A stretch of 17,257 bases of DNA from positions 1 through 17,257 of the forward strand of contig JBBTVW010000045.1 of the NCBI GenBank assembly GCA_038063075.1, in the 5' to 3' direction. The notes under the pieces are model-generated. The model saw only the letters and a list, made by a program, of their open reading frames with translations. It was not told the origin of the DNA and ran no database searches. The position numbers and the translations under genes are program-made. Shown here piece by piece: positions 7,576 through 14,924 of this stretch (the first letter of the stretch is position 1; each line of letters begins with the position of its first letter). The DNA comes from JACQHJ01 sp038063075 (lineage in GTDB: Bacteria; Patescibacteriota; Microgenomatia; Levybacterales; UBA12049).

Positions 7576-7585
7576 TTATTAAACT
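7556..7585 (+). promoter_or_regulatory. dnaA promoter
   Basis: A perfect TTGACA (7556-7561) is followed after 18 nt by TAAACT (7580-7585). That puts the ATG at 7595 nine nt after the -10, again with no room for a leader and no Shine-Dalgarno. The -10 is weak; TATTAA at 7577-7582 is an alternative. A DnaA box sits between the two hexamers. Confidence 0.5.
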
Positions 7586-7594
7586 CCATCTACT

Positions 7595-8959
7595 ATGAAT
7601 GACCTTAAAAAACTGTGGGAAACAATACTAGGCGAGATCGAAGTTGAAGTTTCAAAAGCAAACTTCTTAACTCTTTTTAAAAGGACTAGTTTAATAAGTG
7701 TTGATGAGAATACAGCAACAATTGCTGTTCCCTCTGCAATGATTATTGATTTACTGCAAAGAAAATTTTACCCAATTATTAAAAAATCATTAGATAAACA
7801 CGTTGGGGGAGACAACCAAATAATGTTTGTGCCAAAAACTGTTATTGATGTTTTAGAAGCAGCACCAAAAGGAGATACGCTTTTTTCAAATGGGGAAACA
7901 GAGGAGAAAATAGATAAGCCCACTGGCCACCCTCCAAGAGTAAGACCAGACTATAACTTTGAAAACATGGCTGTTTCTTCAAGTAATCAACTAGCTTTTG
8001 TCTCAGCAACAACTGTAGCTAAAAATCCTGGCGTAACTTATAACCCTTTGTTTATTTATGGGCCAACAGGCGTTGGAAAAACACACTTAATGCAAGCTGT
8101 TGCTAACGAGGTTTACTTTAAAAACCCAAACAGAAAGATCCTCTATACAACGAGTGAGGAGTTTACAAACGAGGTCGTTGAAGCAATAAGAACAAACAAT
8201 ACATCAAACATGAAAAAGCGTTTTAGAGACCTTGATCTTTTAATCATTGACGACATCCAGTTTGTTGCTGGTAAAGAAAAAGTTCAAGAAGAACTTTTCC
8301 ACACCTTTAACACATTGGTTGATAAAAGCGCCCAGATTATTCTTTCCTCTGACAGGCCACCATCTGAAATAAAACAGGTTGAGAAAAGACTTTTATCCAG
8401 GTTTGCTGGGGGGCTTACTGTAGACGTGCAAGCTCCAGATTTTGAACTAAGAAGCGCAATACTGCTTATTAAAGCAAAAAAGTATGGAATAGGCCTCTCA
8501 ATTGAGCTTGCAAAATTAATCGCAGAAAAAGAACAAGACGCTAGGGGACTAGAAGGACTCCTTCTTAGAGTAATAACACAGGCTCAGACCCAAGGACTTG
8601 ATGAAATAACTGAAGACGTTGTTTATTCTGTTTTATCCCTAAATAAAGAGGAAAAACGTGCAACAAGACACCCAGACGAGGTTATTGAAGATGTTTGCAG
8701 TTTTTATAACGTTAAAGCAACACAATTAAGAAGCGCCAAACGGGATGCCTTCTTGGTTAGGCCTCGTCAGGTAGCTATGTTTTTGCTTAAAAAAAGGCTT
8801 GGTCTTACTTTTGTAGAAATAGGTCACCTCCTTGGTGGAAGAGATCATACAACTGTTATGCATGGTGTGGATAAAATTGAATCCATGCTTGAAAACTCAC
8901 AAATCTCTGATGATATCTTGGGGATAGTTCCTCAAAATATTGCAAAAAATGTGAATTAA
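7595..8959 (+). CDS. dnaA: Chromosomal replication initiator DnaA
   Basis: This 454-aa AAA+ ATPase binds DnaA boxes and opens the origin. Domain I is residues 1-80, followed by a short variable linker. The ATPase has Walker A GPTGVGKT (156-163), Walker B LLIIDDIQ (215-222) and a probable arginine finger R269 in LLSRF. Domain IV carries the DNA-binding signature GGRDHTTVMHGVDKI (414-428). The length is normal. The AAA+ segment SRFAGGLTVDVQ replaces the more usual SRFEWGL. The gene is monocistronic or cotranscribed with dnaN 128 nt downstream. DnaA boxes before, after and within its 3' end suggest self-regulation and nearby initiation. Confidence 0.97.
   Translation: MNDLKKLWETILGEIEVEVSKANFLTLFKRTSLISVDENTATIAVPSAMIIDLLQRKFYPIIKKSLDKHVGGDNQIMFVPKTVIDVLEAAPKGDTLFSNGETEEKIDKPTGHPPRVRPDYNFENMAVSSSNQLAFVSATTVAKNPGVTYNPLFIYGPTGVGKTHLMQAVANEVYFKNPNRKILYTTSEEFTNEVVEAIRTNNTSNMKKRFRDLDLLIIDDIQFVAGKEKVQEELFHTFNTLVDKSAQIILSSDRPPSEIKQVEKRLLSRFAGGLTVDVQAPDFELRSAILLIKAKKYGIGLSIELAKLIAEKEQDARGLEGLLLRVITQAQTQGLDEITEDVVYSVLSLNKEEKRATRHPDEVIEDVCSFYNVKATQLRSAKRDAFLVRPRQVAMFLLKKRLGLTFVEIGHLLGGRDHTTVMHGVDKIESMLENSQISDDILGIVPQNIAKNVN
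8866..8874 (-). other. Perfect DnaA box inside the dnaA 3' end
   Basis: TGTGGATAA on the plus strand is TTATCCACA on the minus strand, within the codons for domain IV (HGVDKI). It lies about 110 bp before the dnaA-dnaN box pair and in opposite orientation. It may be an outlying origin box or a coding coincidence. Confidence 0.4.
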
Positions 8960-8984
8960 ATTGCTAAACATGTTTATTAACTTT

Positions 8985-9058
8985 TTATCCACAAACTTAT
9001 CCACAGGATATCAACCAAAAATCAGGCATGGCTTCTTGCTTTTTTCCACTTTTCCATA
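8985..9058 (+). other. oriC: Candidate replication origin (oriC): DnaA-box cluster between dnaA and dnaN
   Basis: Two perfect TTATCCACA boxes, at 8985-8993 and 8997-9005, lie head-to-tail 12 bp apart. TTTTCCACT (9042-9050) and TTTTCCATA (9050-9058) are weaker matches in the same orientation. The flanks, 8957-8984 and 9051-9087, are AT-rich and could unwind. With the boxes before dnaA this gives the bipartite arrangement known from Bacillus subtilis. No ORF lies in the 128-nt gap. Confidence 0.75.
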
Positions 9059-9087
9059 TACACTACAACAACTACAAATAGATTAAT

Positions 9088-10194
9088 ATGTTAGTTTCTT
9101 TTCTCTCAGACAACCTAATAAAAAAAATTTCCTTTTTAAACCACGCAGTCTCAACCAGAAGCCAGTTGCCAATACTTTCTAATTTCCTTTTAGAAGCAAA
9201 GAATGGAAAACTAACAATAAGCGCAACTGACCTTGAAATGGGAATTATATCCTCAATACCTGCAAACGTAGAAAAGGAAGGATCAGTAACTGTTCCAGCG
9301 AAAAACTTTTTAGATCTTTTTTCAAACATAGTAAGTCAAAAAATTACTCTTGAACTAACAGATAATACCTTAAAACTAAAAGGAGAAAAAATGAAAGCTT
9401 CTTTTCAAACAATGTCTTCTGAAGACTTCCCCAAACTTTACGACAAAGAAGGCGAAGAGGTTTTGGATATTAACAAAAAAGACATAGAGCAGTTTCTTAC
9501 AAGAACAACTTTTGCAGCAGCAGTAGATGCAACAAGACCAGCTCTTTCTGGGATTCTTTTAGAAAACCAGAAAACAGGCATATGTTTTATAGCAACCGAC
9601 TCATACAGGCTTTCACTACAAAAAACATCACTTAAGGCATTAAAGGAACTGGAGAAACCCATTGTAGTTCCAGCGAGGATAATTAAAGAAATGTCTTTTA
9701 TTAAAGAAGAAGATGAGAAAATAAAACTCTTTGTTTCTAGAGAGAGTAGTCAGATATTAATTTTCCAAGGAGATACAATAATTGTTGGAAGACTAATAGA
9801 TGCAAATTACCCAGAGTATTCAAAAATTATCCCCCAAGGCTCGTCAACAAAAATAGAAGTAGACCGGGAACATCTTTTAAATGCAATTAGAATCTGCTCT
9901 GTTTTTGCAAGAGAGACAGCTAATATAGTTAAGTTTACTATTCAAAAAGATAAGCTTATTGTTTCCGCAAACTCTCCAGCTGTTGGCGAAGACCTTGTTG
10001 AGGTTGAAGCAAAATTAGAAGGAGAAGAAAATGAAATTGCTTTTAATGCAAAGTATTTAATAGATATTTTAGCTATTCTTTCGGAAGAGGATTTGGTTTT
10101 TGAAATGACTGGGCCTCTAAACCCAGGAGTATTTAAGATAAAGGGTGATAATAACTTTCTCCACTTAATAATGCCAATTAGGGTACAAGGGTAG
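9088..10194 (+). CDS. dnaN: DNA polymerase III beta subunit (sliding clamp)
   Basis: This 368-aa clamp encircles DNA and tethers the replicative polymerase. It is collinear with three-domain bacterial clamps: the start MLVSFLSDNLIKKISFLNHAVSTRSQLPILSNFLLEAKNGKLTISATDLEMGI, the central TRPALSGILLE plus FIATDSYRLSLQ, and the C-terminal LIMPIRVQG near the peptide-binding cleft. The length is normal. The ATG at 9088 has no Shine-Dalgarno, and no good promoter was found directly upstream, so readthrough from dnaA is possible. The stop codon is only 2 bp from the stop of the convergent gene at 10197. Confidence 0.96.
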   Translation: MLVSFLSDNLIKKISFLNHAVSTRSQLPILSNFLLEAKNGKLTISATDLEMGIISSIPANVEKEGSVTVPAKNFLDLFSNIVSQKITLELTDNTLKLKGEKMKASFQTMSSEDFPKLYDKEGEEVLDINKKDIEQFLTRTTFAAAVDATRPALSGILLENQKTGICFIATDSYRLSLQKTSLKALKELEKPIVVPARIIKEMSFIKEEDEKIKLFVSRESSQILIFQGDTIIVGRLIDANYPEYSKIIPQGSSTKIEVDREHLLNAIRICSVFARETANIVKFTIQKDKLIVSANSPAVGEDLVEVEAKLEGEENEIAFNAKYLIDILAILSEEDLVFEMTGPLNPGVFKIKGDNNFLHLIMPIRVQG

Positions 10195-10196
10195 TT

Positions 10197-10631
10197 TTAC
10201 TTATAAGAGGTAATAATATTCTCAAGCCACAAAGAGTTTTGTATGCCATTTTGGTTTAAAAATCTTTCAAACTCTTCCTTTGCTTCGATTGCACTTTGAC
10301 TATTAAGCGTTAAGCTAAAACTATCAGTTTCAAAGTCATAGGTCAGGGAAAATAAATTGCCCTGGTAAGGCAATAAAAGAATTAGGTTTGCTAGTAAAAA
10401 CGCCTTTTGGTTTAGTTTTGCTGCTTGCGTAGAGTAAGTTACCGTAGAAATTGCCTCTTTGTTTAAATCAGATGGCGTTGGAATAACAATCTCTATTGTA
10501 GTTGGCGTTGGTAGAGGAGTATTAGGATTAACACTCTCCTTGTTTCTGGACGGAAAGAGAGCAAGCGCAATAAGAATAATAGTTATGATAACTAGTGTAA
10601 CTATTAATATTAAAACCGCTCTGTTTTTCAT
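10197..10631 (-). CDS. Membrane-anchored protein of unknown function (144 aa)
   Basis: I do not recognise a family. An N-terminal membrane helix (AVLILIVTLVIITIILIALALF, about residues 4-25) is followed by a Pro/Thr-rich spacer (NTPLPTPTTIEIVIPTPSD). A roughly 85-residue soluble part follows, ending SLWLENIITSYK. That part alternates hydrophobic and polar residues in an alpha/beta-like way (LFSLTYDFETDSFSLTLNS, then EAKEEFERFLNQNGI). The Pro-rich tether suggests that the domain stands off the outer face of the membrane. The start overlaps the stop of the C39-like peptidase gene as TAATG, so the two are translationally coupled and probably act together. Confidence 0.8.
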   Translation of the reverse strand: MKNRAVLILIVTLVIITIILIALALFPSRNKESVNPNTPLPTPTTIEIVIPTPSDLNKEAISTVTYSTQAAKLNQKAFLLANLILLLPYQGNLFSLTYDFETDSFSLTLNSQSAIEAKEEFERFLNQNGIQNSLWLENIITSYK

Positions 10632-11365
10632 TATTTATTTTTAATTGGCACTAAAGAAATAAACTTTAAGCTTCTTGTGCTTACTGTTCTTTTAAAATTT
10701 GTACTATAGCAATTGTCGCTTGGTGAGGCAACGGTTATTGTTTGTTGTGAGGGGTTAACGTTTAAGACGACAACCTCATGCCCGATAGTTCCACCGCTAC
10801 TTGATGGCCAATTGCTAATTGCAGCAAGCAGGTACCATCCTGAGTTAGTATAATTTTCAGCTAGTCGCATTTTACTTGTTGAAAGAATTTCTCCAGGAAA
10901 ACCATCTCCTGCAATATCTGACTGTGCTCTTTTTAGTCCAACGCTTGATAGCCAGTTTTTGTCAACTATAGAAAGTGGTTTTGTTCCGTAACACCCATCT
11001 GGATTTGCACAGCCTGTTTGGTTACCGCTAGTCCAAGACCAACCCTTTTGGGTAAATACATTTGCAACTGTTTCAGGAGTTGCTATTTTTCCACTACCAG
11101 GAACCGCACTTAATCTATAGGTTCCAAGTAGCATTGCCATGCTTGCTGGGCCACAACCAGAGGATCTAATAGTTCTTCCTCTTCCATCATAAGGATTATT
11201 GCCCCACCTAGTATCATATTGGCAGTAAAATTTAAAATCATTGTCGTTGTCAACCTCGCCAACAATTACTCGTACGCTACTGTTGTTTTTTGCAAACAAA
11301 GAGGGGGTAAAAACAGAGATTAATGAAAGCGTAATAATGAGTATTAAAGCAAGCCGTTTATTCAT
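10631..11365 (-). CDS. Secreted C39-like cysteine peptidase
   Basis: This 244-aa protein has a signal peptide (MNKRLALILIITLSLISVF, likely cut after SLFA near residue 25). The mature part matches C39-like papain-fold peptidases: QYDTRW with Q49 as a possible oxyanion residue, SSGCGPASMAML with nucleophile C71, GHEVVVLNV with H196 and ASPSDN with D217 as the third catalytic residue. Extra cysteines at 48, 119, 125 and 219 could form disulfides outside the cell. The true substrate is unknown; wall peptide, pilin or a secreted protein are options. Leader-peptide removal, as in ABC-linked C39 peptidases, is less likely because no ABC transporter is fused or adjacent. The promoter is directly upstream, making this the first gene of a two-gene unit. 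Confidence 0.85.
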   Translation of the reverse strand: MNKRLALILIITLSLISVFTPSLFAKNNSSVRVIVGEVDNDNDFKFYCQYDTRWGNNPYDGRGRTIRSSGCGPASMAMLLGTYRLSAVPGSGKIATPETVANVFTQKGWSWTSGNQTGCANPDGCYGTKPLSIVDKNWLSSVGLKRAQSDIAGDGFPGEILSTSKMRLAENYTNSGWYLLAAISNWPSSSGGTIGHEVVVLNVNPSQQTITVASPSDNCYSTNFKRTVSTRSLKFISLVPIKNK

Positions 11366-11371
11366 ATAAAG

Positions 11372-11380
11372 ATTATAGCA
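11372..11380 (-). promoter_or_regulatory. Extended -10 promoter of the C39-like peptidase gene
   Basis: The minus strand reads TGCTATAAT (11372-11380), a perfect extended -10, ending exactly 6 nt before the ATG at 11365. No convincing -35 was seen. The spacing predicts a start site at or beside the A of ATG. Confidence 0.65.
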
Positions 11381-11439
11381 AAATAGATTTAATTAATTAC
11401 TGTGCCAAGCTTCTCCTCAATTGCTTTATGTTAGGATTA

Positions 11440-12420
11440 TTAAGGATTAGCGCCTACAATAGACAGATTAATGCCTGTTTCAACATTGTTTATATATGGT
11501 GTTAAGTTAATTTTAAAAATAAAGGTTTTAATCTTTGAGTCTTCATCTTGACTACGTATGTTTTCAGAGAGATTCCAAATATACTTAACCAAAGGTAGGT
11601 TTGGATTAAATTCAGATGTTGTTTTTCCAGATATTGAATTAATTGTAAAAACAGCGGTTGAAAGAGTTATTGTGGCAGAGACATTTTCAATTGGTACCTC
11701 TGCCTTATCTTGGTCATATTTAATTTCAATATTAAAATCAACTGGTTCTCCCTTTTTTACCCTGCAAGGATTATCGCAGTTTTTTGGCCCTGTTAGGTTA
11801 TATGTTATTCCAGGATAGCTGGGGGGTGCATATGAGATATTAAGGCTGATTGAGTATTCGGAGCAATTTTGATCATTATTTTGAGCACAAACATTTACAG
11901 CTATCTTGACTTTGGTGTCTTGGTTTAATCCGGGTGGTGTATATGTGGTTGTGTTACTTGATGGCGTGTTAAAAGATCCACCAATCTTAGGAAGTGTCCA
12001 GCTATAGGTTACGTTTTCTGGGCAATCATTTAGGCTAAGTGTGGCTGGGTTATCCTTATTAACCGTGGTTTTGTCTGTTGTAAGAGATTTGCAAGTAGGA
12101 GGAACTGAAACACCTGTAGTTATTACAACGATTACAATTACTACTAGAAGAATAAATCCTATTACTAGGGCAATAGGTCCCCAAACAGGAGCCGTAGAGG
12201 CAGCGGTTGTTGCTATGGTTGCTACAGCCTGGCCTCCTCTAATTACATTTAATGTAGTTCTTGCTATTTTTACACCTTTTCTTGCGGTTTTAATTCCCTT
12301 TTTTGCTCCCTGAATAGCACTTTTTGTATTCCTGCCGTAATCAATTCCTTGATTAAGTCTGTCTATTGCGCTCTTTTTTTGTTTTTCCTGATTTTCTTCT
12401 TGCTTGTTGTTTTTATCCAT
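11440..12420 (-). CDS. Single-pass surface protein with Ig-like extracytoplasmic domains
   Basis: This 326-aa protein has an uncleaved architecture. Residues 1-80 are a basic, Lys/Gln-rich cytoplasmic region with repeated KGIKTARKGVKIART-type helices, followed by Ala/Thr-rich helix. One strong membrane segment follows near 82-103 (IALVIGFILLVVIVIVVI). Outside are two beta-rich domains: about 110-196 (YSWTLPKIGGSF, TTTYTPPG, VKIAVNVCAQ), resembling Ig/PKD-like folds, and about 205-315 (VSATITLSTAVFTINSI). Paired cysteines (110/134, 179/187 region, 215/219 region) suggest disulfides. It follows virB4 by 18 nt and sits at the end of the secretion cluster, so a surface or channel-associated role is inferred. 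No specific family is recognised. Confidence 0.8.
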   Translation of the reverse strand: MDKNNKQEENQEKQKKSAIDRLNQGIDYGRNTKSAIQGAKKGIKTARKGVKIARTTLNVIRGGQAVATIATTAASTAPVWGPIALVIGFILLVVIVIVVITTGVSVPPTCKSLTTDKTTVNKDNPATLSLNDCPENVTYSWTLPKIGGSFNTPSSNTTTYTPPGLNQDTKVKIAVNVCAQNNDQNCSEYSISLNISYAPPSYPGITYNLTGPKNCDNPCRVKKGEPVDFNIEIKYDQDKAEVPIENVSATITLSTAVFTINSISGKTTSEFNPNLPLVKYIWNLSENIRSQDEDSKIKTFIFKINLTPYINNVETGINLSIVGANP

Positions 12421-12426
12421 AAGTTA

Positions 12427-12435
12427 ATAATAACA
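12427..12435 (-). promoter_or_regulatory. Possible internal extended -10 promoter for the Ig-like gene
   Basis: The minus strand reads TGTTATTAT (12427-12435), in the short gap after the virB4 stop, 6 nt before the ATG at 12420. The TGn-box-6-nt-ATG spacing is the same as at rpmH and the C39-like gene. No -35 is evident. Confidence 0.4.
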
Positions 12436-12438
12436 AAA

Positions 12439-14265
12439 TTAAGAATTACTAATTGGTTCTTTGGCTTGAGGCATGTTGTTTTGTTCTGCTTTAGCTTGAT
12501 CCATTATTTCTTGGGGGTTAGATGTTATTGTTTCATGTTCAAATGGAGCAGCGACAACTTGCATTGCAACGTGATTTTGTCCTGCAAAGAAAAGTCCCTC
12601 GCCAACGTTTGCAGAAAGTAAAAGTTGTTTTTCTCCGCTAGTTAAATAGAAAACATCGGCAACAAGGTCAACTTCAGACGGGCTTTGTTTTAAAAGCATT
12701 TGGATAGATGAGTTAGATAAAACAGCTTTTCCATAATCAGTTGATAGGAAGTCTTGTACATCTTGGGTAATTGTTGTTAGGCCAAGATAATATTTTCTTG
12801 ATCTTTTAGCAATTGAGTAAACAAAAGAGGCGCTGTCTTCATACTTCATCATATACCAAGCCTCATCAAGTATTAAAAGTCTTTTTTTAAGATCTTTTTT
12901 AACCTTTGTCCAGACAAAGTCTAAGATTATATGCATGGCAATTGGTCTTAGTTCATCCTCCAAAGCTTTAATGTTAAATACGGTTAATGGGTTTGAGATA
13001 TCAAAATTAGACTGCTGGTTAAATATTCCAGAAAGAGATCCTTTAATAAATTTTTCAAGTATTAAGGCTAACTCTCTTGCTTTGTCCTCTTCCATGCCAA
13101 GTAAAACTTTGTAAAGATCTTCCATTAGTGGTGGTTGTTTCTTTTGGGTTGAAGGATCAGTTGTAATACCCTTTTGCCTATATGTTTCAACTAGGGCTCT
13201 GTCTAGGATTGCATCCTGAGTGGCATCAAGTTTTCCCATAACTATTTTAAGTAAGCCATGCAGAGAGAGTATTTTAAGCCCAAGCTCATTTTCTCCTTCT
13301 TCATACATTCCAGAAAGATCAAAAGGATTAATCTTAATTGCAGAAGAAGCTGTAAAGGCTACCTCCTCTCCTCCTATTTGTTTTGCCAGTTTTTCATATT
13401 CTCCTTCAGGGTCAATAACAATTACTTCTGTGCCAAACATAAATTGTCTAATAACCTCAAGTTTAATTAGGTATGATTTTCCAGCTCCAGATTTACCTAA
13501 AATTACTTCATTGGCGTTTTCTAAGGAGTACCTATCAAATATTATTAAAGAACCGTTTTGCATATTAACTCCATACATAACTCCCTTGTCTTGAGTAAGA
13601 GTTGCTGATGTAAAAGGAAATGTTGAAGCAAGAGATGTTGTGTCCATGTTTCTTGTAATAAATAATCTATCTTCTCCAAGTGGAATTGTTGATTTAAAGC
13701 CATCTTCCATTTGCAGTGTTGCAACTTTAGGCAGAAGTAGTATTGAGGAAAGAGTTGCATTTAATCTTTTTGATGCCTCATTTAGTTCTTGTAGTTCTTC
13801 TGAAATTATTGAAACATAAAGGCTAAATTGGAAAAATCTTTCAATTCCTTTTGCTAGTTCTTCTTGTACAGATAAAGCATCTTCTAAAGATGCATTTACG
13901 GTTGGATTTGTATCTAATCCTTCATCTAAATCAGAGGCAATTGTAGCTTCCATTTCTGCGATTTTCCTTCTTAAATCAGATAGTACGTCAGCTGTTTGGG
14001 ATGGGTAAATAAACATGGAAATATCCATTGAGTGATCAAAGTTAATTAACGGTTCAAGCCAGTTTGGATTAACATACCTAGGATATCCAGCCACAAAAAA
14101 CGTTTTATGAAGTTTCTCTCCAATTCTAATATTGTTAAAATCAACCTCAATTGAAGATGGGGAAATAATATCAGGAATCGAATTCATTCCTCTTTGTAAG
14201 GCTTGAATGCTTTCGGGTACATTTGACTTAATTTTTTCTTTTTGGTCTTTTTTCTTACCAAACAT
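12439..14265 (-). CDS. virB4: VirB4/TraC-type secretion ATPase
   Basis: This 608-aa cytoplasmic ATPase belongs to the type IV secretion/conjugation VirB4 family and powers pilus or channel assembly. Walker A is GKSGAGKS (257-264). VIVIDPEGEYEKLA (281-294) is the family hallmark. Walker B is LLILDEAW (463-470), and GLTTITQDVQDFL (495-507) is the downstream sensor region. The N-terminal half is shorter than in classical VirB4 (about 800 aa), because a TraC-like domain is encoded separately just upstream. A strong Shine-Dalgarno AAAGGAGG lies 7 nt before the ATG, and the start overlaps the preceding stop as TAATG. No relaxase, VirD4 coupling protein or VirB11 is seen in the window. Confidence 0.92.
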   Translation of the reverse strand: MFGKKKDQKEKIKSNVPESIQALQRGMNSIPDIISPSSIEVDFNNIRIGEKLHKTFFVAGYPRYVNPNWLEPLINFDHSMDISMFIYPSQTADVLSDLRRKIAEMEATIASDLDEGLDTNPTVNASLEDALSVQEELAKGIERFFQFSLYVSIISEELQELNEASKRLNATLSSILLLPKVATLQMEDGFKSTIPLGEDRLFITRNMDTTSLASTFPFTSATLTQDKGVMYGVNMQNGSLIIFDRYSLENANEVILGKSGAGKSYLIKLEVIRQFMFGTEVIVIDPEGEYEKLAKQIGGEEVAFTASSAIKINPFDLSGMYEEGENELGLKILSLHGLLKIVMGKLDATQDAILDRALVETYRQKGITTDPSTQKKQPPLMEDLYKVLLGMEEDKARELALILEKFIKGSLSGIFNQQSNFDISNPLTVFNIKALEDELRPIAMHIILDFVWTKVKKDLKKRLLILDEAWYMMKYEDSASFVYSIAKRSRKYYLGLTTITQDVQDFLSTDYGKAVLSNSSIQMLLKQSPSEVDLVADVFYLTSGEKQLLLSANVGEGLFFAGQNHVAMQVVAAPFEHETITSNPQEIMDQAKAEQNNMPQAKEPISNS

Positions 14266-14924
14266 TATTTACCCTCCTTTCCGCTTACAACTGAAGCGTT
14301 TTGTGATCCTTGTGTATGAGACGCATGAATAGCTTCCTCGTTGAAAATATCATAAAAGAGTTTTACAAGCTTATCTTTTTCCAAAATGTCTGATTTTAAG
14401 CCAATTCTGTTTAATTGATTTCTAATTGTCTCTGCTTTTACATGTAATGCAGCTTTTGCTGAAATTGCAAACTCATTTTTTGATCCTTTTCCAAGAGCTT
14501 GATTTGCTCCTAGTGCGCCTTTTTCAAGAGATGAATAAGAAACAACAACATAAAAATTTTTATCTAAAACTGTATTAACTTTAATTAATTCTGCTACAAA
14601 ACTTCTATACATTTCAATTTGCTTTGCTAAAGCCTGATTTTGGGTTTTTTTCGCCTCACTCGTTAATGAGTTTAAATATGAGGATATATCAACCTGTTTA
14701 CTTCTTATTACAATTTGGATAGGAAAAGAAAGTGAGTTTAGTAAAGCGCTATATGAATATATTTTTGCATCTTGCTCATCAGCAGAAAGTAATTCGAAGT
14801 TTGTAGCCTGAACCTCAATTATAATGCAGGCATTTCCTGTGCCTAGTATTACAACATTTTCAAAAATATCTGTTATTTCAACAAATTTTTGAGTTGAATT
14901 AAGTTTTAGGGCAGATTTAGCCAT
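14265..14924 (-). CDS. TraC-like domain protein (separate N-terminal VirB4-like domain)
   Basis: This 219-aa soluble protein resembles the TraC-like domain proteins that precede virB4 in CPR genomes. The pattern begins TQKFVEITDIFENVVILGTGNACIIIEV, then AKIYSYSALLNSLSFPIQIVIRSKQVDISSYL. A helical, Gln/Lys-rich centre, NFYVVVSYSSLEKG, and LNRIGLKSDILEKDKLVKLFYDIFN follow. These elements correspond to the N-terminal region of VirB4/TraC ATPases that docks to the membrane complex; there are no Walker motifs. It is coupled by one-nucleotide TAATG overlaps to both neighbours. A good Shine-Dalgarno is present but unusually far away, 14 nt before the ATG. The family name is from memory of similar clusters, so moderate confidence. 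Confidence 0.75.
   Translation of the reverse strand: MAKSALKLNSTQKFVEITDIFENVVILGTGNACIIIEVQATNFELLSADEQDAKIYSYSALLNSLSFPIQIVIRSKQVDISSYLNSLTSEAKKTQNQALAKQIEMYRSFVAELIKVNTVLDKNFYVVVSYSSLEKGALGANQALGKGSKNEFAISAKAALHVKAETIRNQLNRIGLKSDILEKDKLVKLFYDIFNEEAIHASHTQGSQNASVVSGKEGK
14273..14280 (-). promoter_or_regulatory. Shine-Dalgarno of virB4
   Basis: AAAGGAGG on the minus strand, 7 nt before the virB4 ATG at 14265, inside the last codons of the preceding gene. It is one of only two clear Shine-Dalgarno sequences found in the window and decides the virB4 start. Confidence 0.8.

Noticed and set aside
8295..8303. TTTTCCACA inside dnaA as another DnaA box
   Set aside because: One mismatch, isolated in the middle of the AAA+ coding region; likely chance.
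9061..9087. Possible DnaA-trio run (CTA-CAA-CAA-CTA-CAA-ATA) after the oriC boxes
   Set aside because: On the opposite strand only about two of five triplets fit the TAG/TAA-type trio pattern, and no GC-rich step links it to a box.
9072..9329. Minus-strand 85-aa ORF over the dnaN start
   Set aside because: Antisense to the conserved N-terminus of dnaN and overlapping the origin gap; no independent support.
13220..13594. Plus-strand 124-aa ORF antisense to virB4
   Set aside because: Lies entirely under the Walker A region of virB4; its composition reflects the opposite strand of a conserved gene.
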